A stretch of DNA of 64,000 nt, taken from assembly GCA_015680905.1 (NCBI GenBank), contig CM027377.1:38278501-38342500 (forward strand), given 5' to 3'. Both the position numbers and the translations under genes were made by a program. Shown in pieces: positions 56,420 to 64,000 of this stretch (positions are counted from its first letter, which is position 1; each line of letters starts with the position of its first letter). The notes below the pieces were generated by a model. It ran no database searches, had not been told where the DNA came from, and worked only from the letters and a program-made list of their open reading frames with translations. This DNA comes from Coptis chinensis (taxonomy: Eukaryota > Streptophyta > Magnoliopsida > Ranunculales > Ranunculaceae).

Positions 56420-57855
56420 ACCTATCCAAGTAATATGAGTTGATCTAAACAAGTTCACTTTCTTAAAATATATGTAATTAATATTTTTTTGGTGTCTATT
56501 TATCTTTTTGTAGACATTACTATGGTTGTATTTATTGGGAATTCAATATCTATTATAACAAAACAAAATGAGAAGACAAAGAGTGGGCATGATTACGTAG
56601 GGATCTGAGTTTGATGGAGAATAGGTGTATGCTCTGAGTCGTTTTGAAACATCTTTGAGTAGTCTTTTAAAACACATTAATATGTAAAAATGTCAATTTA
56701 AGTTGGAATATCTTAACTATTGGGTTTAATTTGTTAAATGTAACGGTTGTGTTAAAGGGTCCAAAACACAATTTGTGAGATAGCGCATTAAAACATTATC
56801 AAAGGGCATAAAACAAGTCTTGCAACCAATGCGTTGCCTCTCCCATCGCATTTAGGTTATTAAACTAACGCTATGCCGCTATTAGAAGCTAGCTTTATGG
56901 TTCTACTTCGTGTTTTGGATATAGTCTTTCTTCCCCATATAATTTTTCACTAGTTGAATTCCAAGTTAACTTGGCTATAGACTGAAGCACATTTGGTAGT
57001 TTCATATATAGTTATGCGTTGGATATTTGGACTTTTGAAGCACTAATTTGCGTTAGCAAAAGAAAAAATGCATCGCTAATACAGACGGATTTGGATAAGA
57101 GATGGGTTTTGAGGTTATTTTCCTCTTGTTCGTTTTTGGTAAAAATCTAATCACGTTCCCACACCCCACCACACGACCTGAAATTTGACAAAAACTAGAG
57201 AAGACGCATATTATTAGAGTCCTTCACTTGCAAATTGCAATACTACTGAAAGTCATTAGTTAACATGCAAGAGCGATAATCTACTCCTTGGCTTATACCC
57301 TGAGAAATGCCCTGTGGGTTGGAAGGACTCCGTGGTATGGTGTTCGACTAGGAAGTAGAAGCACTCGAAGGTCGGTAAACACCTTTAGGATTTAGCAATG
57401 AACAAAAAATTTAAAAATAGGCTTTGGCTGCAGGCACCTTCCATTTCGTGTTGGACAGACTCAAAAAAAAAAAAGATTTATTACAAGTTATTCATTGAGC
57501 TAAAAAACATGCCCCCCCTACATAAAGTTAAACTTGTTGACAACCTCTCATAGCCCTTCTCCCCCCACTTTTACTCCATACATTTAAAACTCACGAGTTA
57601 TAACTAAACCAGTACGTACTAAACCCTAATTCCAAAAAATTATACCCTAAGTCATAAACTGATAGAAAAATGGGTGTGTAATTAAAAGTTCAAAGTGTAG
57701 TGAACACATGGAACTTGAATTTACACAAATCCATTGAGAAATGAATGAGTAATTTGTCTCCAAATTTATCCCACTTGAGATGATGAAATTATTGAGAAAT
57801 AAGTGTAAAAAACATTGAGTCCCACATGAGAAGAACATCAAAGAGTTATTGAGTT
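56420..57855. other. No gene recognised
   Basis: AT-rich sequence between the MULE-type element and the second copia LTR. The minus-strand frame at 57841-57647 has no recognisable domain. No repeats with clear ends were found. Confidence 0.45.
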
Positions 57856-58641
57856 TGTAAAGCCTAATTGTGGCTATTTGGGTTGGACCCCAAGGGTATC
57901 ACTAATTTTCCGTGGAGACGAAACACAATCAAACTCAACAAGCACGCCGAAGATGTTGGGAGATTTCACTAGAAAATCACACCTCAATCTAGTTACTTTC
58001 TATCTCAAATGATTTCAACTTGGAGCTCACACCAAGAAAATCACTCACCCAAGACTTTGGTAGTTATCACAACAAACTCAACAAAGCAAAACCACTAGAT
58101 TATCATCACAATTCATAGCAATAATAAATATGAAAGTAAATAATGCAAAGAGACACAAAGATTTAAGGTAGTTCGGTAAATGTTACCTACATCCATACAA
58201 GAGCCGAGTTTCCTTTATAGTAAAGATTGGAGAGTTCACAAGAGGTAGCAAGAATCAAGAACAAGAGGCCTCACTCAAACCCTAGCTCAATAGAGCTCCC
58301 ACAATACCCATGAAATGAATCTCTCAAAGTTGTCTCAAAACCTTAATCTATTTACTTTATATAGGTACACATAGAGAAAGGTGAGAAAAATGGGCTTTGG
58401 GCCGAAATATTGAGCAAGTGTCAAAATTCCGGAAAAACAGACGAAATGGGCCTAAACGATCCAAGCAGATCGTTCACTTCTTCCAACCGACTTCAACAGG
58501 TCGCTCGAGTTATTTCCAGGAGTTTTTCCCTCCAAACGACCTCGTCAGATCGTGAGGGAGCTTCAACCACGACACAACATGGTCATTCAAAGCATGTTGG
58601 TCGGACACCGGAGCGAAGCTCGATGGCTCCATAACCCAACA
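57856..58641 (-). repeat. Probable 3' LTR of the second copia
   Basis: In element orientation it starts TGTTGGGTTATGGAGCC directly after the purine tract and probably ends AGGCTTTACA, about 786 bp. A TATA box (CCTATATAAAG at 58364-58355, minus) sits about 280 bases in, where an LTR promoter belongs. The inner boundary is secure, but the outer boundary is inferred only from the TG/CA rule. Confidence 0.5.
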
Positions 58642-58655
58642 ATCTCCCACTTGGA
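58642..58655 (-). promoter_or_regulatory. Polypurine tract of the second copia
   Basis: On the minus strand CCAAGTGGGAGAT stands directly before TGTTGGG. This CAAGTGGGAGAT form is very common before copia 3' LTRs. Confidence 0.7.
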
Positions 58656-58838
58656 ACCTTCGAGATTCTACATGCACATCATATCTCAATTGTAACAACT
58701 CAATCCAAATTCAATTTACTATTGAAACACTCGGCTCATCCAACATGGTCTTCAAGCAAGAAAACCTGACGAAGTTGAACACTTCAACTTCATCTTCACA
58801 ACACCTCTAACATGACATAGACATGTCTCCATGGTACT

Positions 58839-59794
58839 TCATGAATAACACAATATCTGTTTCACCACTTCCCAATGATGTTTGCCAAGGTTAGCCATAA
58901 ACCTCCAAGCAACTCCCACAGCATGGGATATATCCGGGTGCGTGCAGACCATGTACCATCGCCTAGGGGCTTGTTGGAAACCATGCAAGCTCTTTGTAAG
59001 CTTGCACGCCATATTCTCTCTATCCTTCTGTAGGAAACCCAACAGTTGTCGCGTGTAAATCTCCTCAACATGGTCACAATGGAGATGAATAGTTTTCACA
59101 TCTAACTGCTTAAGATTTAAATTTTCCGTTACAACAGTACTAAACATTGACTGAAAAGTATTTGGGGAGAATATCATTGCCAAATATTTCTTGGAACCAT
59201 CATGTTCCTTCTTGACTTGATACACCCATTTGCTTTGTAGAGTCATGTCCTTGGGTACTTTGGTCAACTCCCAAGTGACACTAAAAACGAGGGACTTTGT
59301 CTCATCATGCATAACAAGCTCCCACTCGCTAGCATCACTAACCTCCAATGTTGTATCATAGCAATGAGGTTCACCATCATCAGTAAATAAATAGCTAGGT
59401 GGAGGGAGGACCTTCATGCTCAGTATAGTTTGCCTGGATAACCTCCTTAGTGCACGAGATGGAGATGGACTTGGTGGCATAGTCTCTTCACCCGAGTCAC
59501 TACTATCATCATCTGACTGTGGAACTTCTACAACACCACGACTCACGTCAAAGCATTCCAACTCAACATACTCAGTGCAACTATCTGTAACCGGCTCCAC
59601 GGGTTATGCTTCTTTTCTGTCCCTGTACAAAACCGTCTCACTGAACAAGGCATCTCTGCTTCGAATAATTTTCCGGTTTTGGTCATCCCAAAAACGATAA
59701 CCAAGATCATCATCGCCATATCCAATGAAGGTACACTTGACATCAAGCTTACTCCTAGCTTGGTCACTAATGTGTACATAGGACTCACACCCAA
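58839..59794 (-). pseudogene. Copia 2 integrase C-terminus and reverse transcriptase with internal deletion
   Basis: The upstream part reads VFGCESYVHISDQARSKLD, the C-terminal integrase region. The 253-residue frame at 59600-58839 then covers the early reverse transcriptase (KWVYQVKKEHDGSKKYLA, LKQLDVKTIHLHCD, LHGFQQAPRRWY). It jumps directly to THPDISHAVGVAWRFMANLG. The piece between, which contains the catalytic YVDD, is deleted. RNase H is absent. The enzyme cannot work. Confidence 0.85.
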
Positions 59795-59831
59795 ACACTC
59801 TCAAATAGAAAAAGTTCACATCCTTCCTGCT

Positions 59832-60827
59832 CTACACTTCCTCTGGAATCCTAAAATCCAAAGGTACTGGCGGTCCTCGATTGATTAGGTAAGCTGCTGT
59901 GCTAACACTCTCTACCCAGAATTGCTCAGGCAAGCCTGCTAGTGTACGCATACACCTAGCCTTATCTGTCAGTGTTCTAATCATTCGCTTTGCGACCCCA
60001 TTCTCCTGAAGTGTCCCTCTCAAAGTCTTTTCCATCTTGATGTCACTGTTAGCACAATACATCTCAAAACCTGAATCAACATACTTTCCACAATTATCGG
60101 ATCTCAGTTTCTTCACCTTGAAGCATGTCTCATTCTCAATCATGGTCTTCCACATCTTGAACACTTCCAATACCTCGGACTTGTGTCTCAAGAAATAGAC
60201 TCACACCTTCCTAGTATGGTCATCAATAAAAGTCGCAAAATATAACTTTTCGCCAAGTGAAGAGACATTATCTGGCCCCTAGACATCTATATGAATCAAC
60301 TCAAGCTTCCTAGCTTTCAGAGTTCGACCCATCTCCTGAAAACTCACCCTTCTCTGCTTTTCAAACATGCAATTCTCGCAGAAATCAAAGTCCGTCGACT
60401 CTAACGGGAGTTTACCAGTGGAGTAAAGGATTTGCATTCCTTTCTCACTCATGTGACCAAGTCTGCGGTGCCAAATATTTGGATCCTCTTTGCCATTTGC
60501 CACGACATTCGACCCATACCTGTGTGCGGTCATGTAGAGAGTACCATCCTTGTCGCCTTTAGCGACTATTAGAGAACCCTTAGAGACTTTCCAAGTATCC
60601 CTCGTGAAGATTGTAGCAAATCCTTCACTAGCCAATTGACCCACTGAAATCAAATTATTCCTCAAATCCAGAACGTGTCGAACATCCCTCAATAACCATG
60701 TCCTGTCTTTCAACTTGACACGGACATCACCTTTGCCAACAATGGCACAAGATTGGTCATCACAAAGAAAGACCTTTCCATGGTCACCTTTAGTGTAGTT
60801 CTCAAAGAACTCTCGATTTGAGGTCAC
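59832..60827 (-). pseudogene. Copia 2 GAG-pre-integrase and integrase core
   Basis: The frame 60827-60279 has SREFFENYTKGDHGKVFLCD, then LRDVRHVLDLRNNLISVGQL, then IWHRRLGHMSEKGMQIL and FCENCMFEKQRRVSF (zinc-binding His/Cys). It runs to HIDV and a stop where copia has Trp (HTDVWGP). After another stop in the DDH region (60200), 60191-59832 continues with KKLRSDNCGKYVDS (second catalytic Asp) and QENGVAKRMIRT. In that last motif the catalytic Glu of AER is replaced by Lys. Confidence 0.85.
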
Positions 60828-61713
60828 ATGGAATGATGATCGTCGAATCTAAAACCAAGACTCATTATTGTTCTCCATCGAACATATCAAAGCATCATCT
60901 TCCACTTCAACTACATTAGCTTCTTGATTCTTCTTGTAGTTGTCATTCCTTGGTGCTTGTCATCGGTTACTATAGTGGCCATGCAAATCACAATTGTAAC
61001 ATACAATGATACTATCATCTCTAAGCTCATCGCTAGGGGCATGAGAGTTCATTCTCCCCCTTATATTTCTCGGTCTACCACGACCCTTGTGCACACATCA
61101 TCCCTTCTCTCGGTGCTCAAAGTTGAACCCGATGTCGAAGCCCCATCCGAACTCCTTCGAATTTCCTCCGCTAGTATCATACTAGCAACATCGTCGAATT
61201 TCAACTTATTTATTCCCGCCGAGCCACTAATAGCCGCAATTGTAGCCTTCCAACTTGGAGGCATTTGTCCTATTAATGCCAACGCTCTCACTTCATCACT
61301 AAATGTAATCTCAACCGACTCAATTGGTCTTTTCGTTTGGTTAAATTCATTTAAGTGATCCTTGAAGGAATCATTCTCCGACATTCTCATAGAAGAGCTT
61401 GGTAATCAAATAGACCTTGTTCGCGGGCGAAGGTTCTTCGATACATGCACGTGAGTGCCTTCATGAAGGAGAGACGTCGTCTTATCATTTTAATATTGAA
61501 GGCCACCGACTTTGAGAGACTCAATCGAATTGTCGCCAATGCTTTTCTATTTAGCAAATCTCATTCACTTTGCTCGTAACTCGCTTGCTTCTCTCCCATC
61601 AAAGGTTCATACAAATTCTTTTGATAGAGTATGTCCTCAATTTACATCCTCCAATAGCCGAAGTTTGTACCATCAAACTTCTCTATCTTGTAGTTTTTTT
61701 TATTGGTCGTCAT
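60828..61713 (-). pseudogene. Copia 2 gag and protease region
   Basis: A start codon at 61713 is followed by NYKIEKFDGTNFGYWRM, the usual copia gag opening, then a stop. The frame 61390-61061 carries DHLNEFNQTKRPIESVEITF, SDEVRALALIGQMPPSW and MILAEEIRRSSDG. A zinc knuckle (CYNCDLHGHYSNR) near 60985 lacks its last Cys. The protease site is out of frame near 60850. Confidence 0.8.
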
Positions 61714-61775
61714 GACTTCCACTAAACCAAAACAACGGTGGAGAATTTCTCAGAGAAATTTCTACAAACACCTAG

Positions 61776-64000
61776 TGTCACACCCCGAATTTCGACAGAA
61801 TTCGGAAAAACATTATTTGTTCCCGACTCTTCGATTTCCGAGGTGTGACGCACTCTCCACTCCCAAAAACCCATAAACAGTTTTAAACTATGCGGATAAT
61901 TAAAAACCAATAAAAATTTTAACTTAAACAACAGTCATCTTCATTACCAAAAACAATTTACAAATGAAAATGCAAATAACCTTATCTGGTGAAAGTCTAT
62001 ATCACCTCAAGGGAAAACAAAACTTATCCCGAGATGCAACGCTTAACGCAAAACCACAAGCAAAGAACCGATCTTCTTCAACACTAAACTGTCAAGACTT
62101 ATCAACTATGTTCATTTAATGAACACACCCGATAAGCAAACATGCAAATCAGGTCAGCATTATAAATAATGCTAGTGTGAGTAGCCCTAAAATACAACAT
62201 ATAACTATACAAATATATACACAATCCATAAGGCGGTTAGTTCCTCCACCGAGGGCTTTTAACTTTCAACGACTAATATAACATCCTTATGTACAATAAT
62301 TAAAGGCGGTAGTTCCTCCATCGAGGCTTTTTAACTTCCCACTAACCACATAACAAACTATACGCATCATGAATAAGGCATGTAGTTCCTCCATCGAGGC
62401 GTCTTAGGTTCAACTAAACAAACGTATTACCATAATAAGATTATTTCAGACTTTCTTTGCGTGTCCCTAAAATCACCTCGTATCTATGTCTTACCTAGTT
62501 TCCTGGCTACCACAATCGCTACCCAACGCCCGAACATGTACATCCACATGCCTCCCTTACATAATGAACCACTCGATGCGTAACCTTTCGGCGGGATGCC
62601 GCGACACCGTAAATCCTCACACGGAAGCAATTATGTAAGTACTGCCACTATTCGGCATAAAATATTGCGCATCATCGTTCTATTTTGCGAACGGAATAAT
62701 CCAGCCACTATTCGGCTACGCCAAGAGGGCCATTCAGCTTTTATCGAAACGCCGAAGGAAGGGCCGAAGGCCATTCGGATTAATCAAACGCCGGAGGGCC
62801 AATCACATGAGTTGTGGTAGTCATGTTTTAGGATTTTCGTTCGTAATTTATTCGGTGTCATATCGTTAATGACTCATAAACATTTTCTATATATCATGCG
62901 GTCAATTCAATTACCTTATTGCACTAAGCCATAATATCTAGAAACATCTCAATTATATCTCATAGTCACTTTCATTCTTTCACGTGCCAATATATTATTC
63001 AGACTACACCACACTCAGGTGGCAAATATTCACCAATACTATATTAGCATCTCACATATAAAATAATGGAGTGTATATACATTTCTCCAAGATATTGCAT
63101 TAATATAAATATCCCAAAGATATTATCTCATGTCGCAATGCTTCAACGTATCACATACATTTTTATTATAACATTATTAGGAATATAATATCTCCTAATA
63201 TCTCAATATCGCCATGCGTGTCAAAATACACAACATCAAGGTCAAATCTTTCTTAGATAATGACCACCAAATTTTACAAGCTTCCATTTTATTATTTTAT
63301 TACTATTGTCCATATAATATACACATAAAGCGTGAAGACAAATAAAGCAAATCCACGATCCACAATCAAAGCCCAATATATATATGCTTTTTACACACTC
63401 TTCGCCAAATCTAAATTAGATAATGACCAACCAAGTTATATAATATCGACAATATTTTATATAATCAAATATGTGAAAAACTAGAAAAGTCAACATTCCA
63501 CAGTCAAAGTCAACGGTCAACGGTCAAAGTCAACGGTCAACGGTCAAAGGTCAACACATCATGGTCAAGGTCAAACTCAACATGTCATGGTCAAAGTCAA
63601 CATGTCCTGGTCAAAGTCAAAGTCAACCGTCAAAGTCAAAAATTATCAAAGTCGAAGTCGGTATGCGTTTCCATGTTCGACAGGGTTCATAATCATAGCC
63701 ATGGTTCATGGCTAAGGTCAAAGGTGCATGGCTCATGGGCTCATGACCAAGGTCATGGTTCGGACCCAACTGGCCAAGCCCAAACCTTAGAACCCGAAAG
63801 TTTAAACATAGAAAAACCCAAAAAGGTCTATTTTAAGTCCTATAGACTGGCCCCAAGCAATATTAGAAACTGGCCCCAAACAGTTAAGTGGTTCAGTCCA
63901 AAAATTGTAATATGAACTGGTCCACCAATCTTAACGAAATCGGGCCCAAACAAAACAATCTAATCTAGCTAAGGCCCAACCACTGAAATTAGATTTCAGC
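61776..64000. repeat. TGTCAC-initiated long repeat 3 (LTR-like), runs off the window
   Basis: Starts TGTCACACCCCGAATTTCG, matching the start at 46251. It contains three spaced copies of a (G/A)GTTCCTCCA(C/T)CGAGG motif (62239-62400), several CCACTATTCGGC motifs (62640-62720), and a dense GTCAA run at 63490-63650. The corresponding GTCAA run in repeat 1 is at the same distance from its start. No retroelement genes are visible. The end lies beyond 64000. Confidence 0.5.
63490..63650. repeat. GTCAA-rich short tandem motif cluster
   Basis: Many overlapping copies of AGTCAACGGTCAACGGTCAA and ATGGTCAA(A/G)GTCAA(C/A) follow one another. TTGAC/GTCAA is also the core of WRKY-binding W boxes, but the dense repetition looks like simple repeat growth. 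Confidence 0.8.

Larger units (their letters stand above)
57856..61713 (-). mobile_element. Second Ty1/copia retrotransposon, 5' LTR missing, heavily decayed
   Basis: On the minus strand this holds gag, protease, integrase and a deleted reverse transcriptase, then a purine-rich tract and one LTR. The other LTR is not found. About 60 bp beyond the gag start codon (61713) the sequence changes to a different repeat beginning TGTCACACCCC. It is a different copia lineage from the 12867-17710 element, judging by gag and integrase sequence and LTR length. Confidence 0.85.

Noticed and set aside
63490-63650. Cluster of GTCAA motifs as a defence-gene promoter with many WRKY W boxes
   Set aside because: The motif is part of a simple tandem repeat inside a repeat element. 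No gene start lies nearby.
1-64000. Frameshifts across all genes as sequencing or assembly errors rather than true pseudogenes
   Set aside because: Not fully excluded. Several lesions are base substitutions to stop codons or changed catalytic residues (for example Asp to Asn, Glu to Lys, codon 34 TAG), and whole exons are missing, which homopolymer errors would not produce. The T-run frame conflict near 53030 remains suspect.
1-64000. tRNA, rRNA, snoRNA or riboswitch genes
   Set aside because: I looked for the conserved tRNA box motifs and rRNA segments on both strands and saw none, although weak or diverged RNA genes could be missed by eye.

Overview
This 64 kb window is nuclear DNA of a flowering plant, almost certainly a eudicot. 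It is AT-rich and has spliced genes with GT-AG introns. It carries plant-specific families (SPIRAL1-like, E-class PPR, DUF1218, chloroplast ClpC, plant glycine-rich protein) and plant transposon types (Ty1/copia, hAT, MULE, Tourist, Helitron). I see no rRNA, tRNA or CRISPR and nothing bacterial. No gene can be shown to be intact from end to end. The window is best read as a gene-poor, transposon-dense interval holding several broken or partial gene copies.

Left part (1-12.5 kb). Positions 1-1347 repeat 19179-20525 in direct orientation. This copy is cut at 1348 by a Helitron-type 3' end on the minus strand. Behind that end lie a four-exon gene of unknown family (1607-2630) and a SPIRAL1-like gene (2879-3668), both minus and both carrying stops. 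MITEs follow: Tourist-like 4797-5604 and hAT-like 6226-6804. Then come a small glycine-rich secreted-protein gene (7746-8375) with a frameshifted tail, and an E-class PPR gene (12134-10113, minus) close to Arabidopsis At3g18840 with three inactivating lesions. A DUF1218 first exon (12429-12524) lies head-to-head with it.

Middle (12.8-30 kb). A copia element (12867-17710, minus) with 193-bp LTRs sits in what would be the first intron of the DUF1218 gene. It is followed by a broken DUF4283/zinc-knuckle gag-like gene with its 3' tail, a MULE-type MITE, and a ClpC-like fragment. At 25.9-28.3 kb there are six foldback elements in a row separated by (TA)n tracts. Two further MITEs follow.

Right part (30-64 kb). 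An intronless Rab GDI copy (31770-30432, minus) has a downstream poly(A) tract. Then come an hAT MITE, a terminal-inverted-repeat element with an internal palindromic minisatellite, a complete but broken hAT transposon (38698-41884), an RNase H-like fragment and a 188-bp Helitron. Long TGTCAC-initiated repeats follow. A second gene-fragment cluster (aminopeptidase P exons plus a coiled-coil exon) ends in a Helitron-type terminus at 55419. Immediately after it is a MULE-type element carrying a nested hAT MITE, then a decayed second copia (57856-61713, minus) and a third TGTCAC repeat running off the end.

The genes do not form a pathway or operon. What links them is their history: repeated insertion, gene-fragment capture and decay. 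The most notable structures are the TA-tract foldback array, the two candidate gene-capturing Helitrons, and the stack of precisely nested insertions at 55.4-56.4 kb. I found no convincing new biological system.
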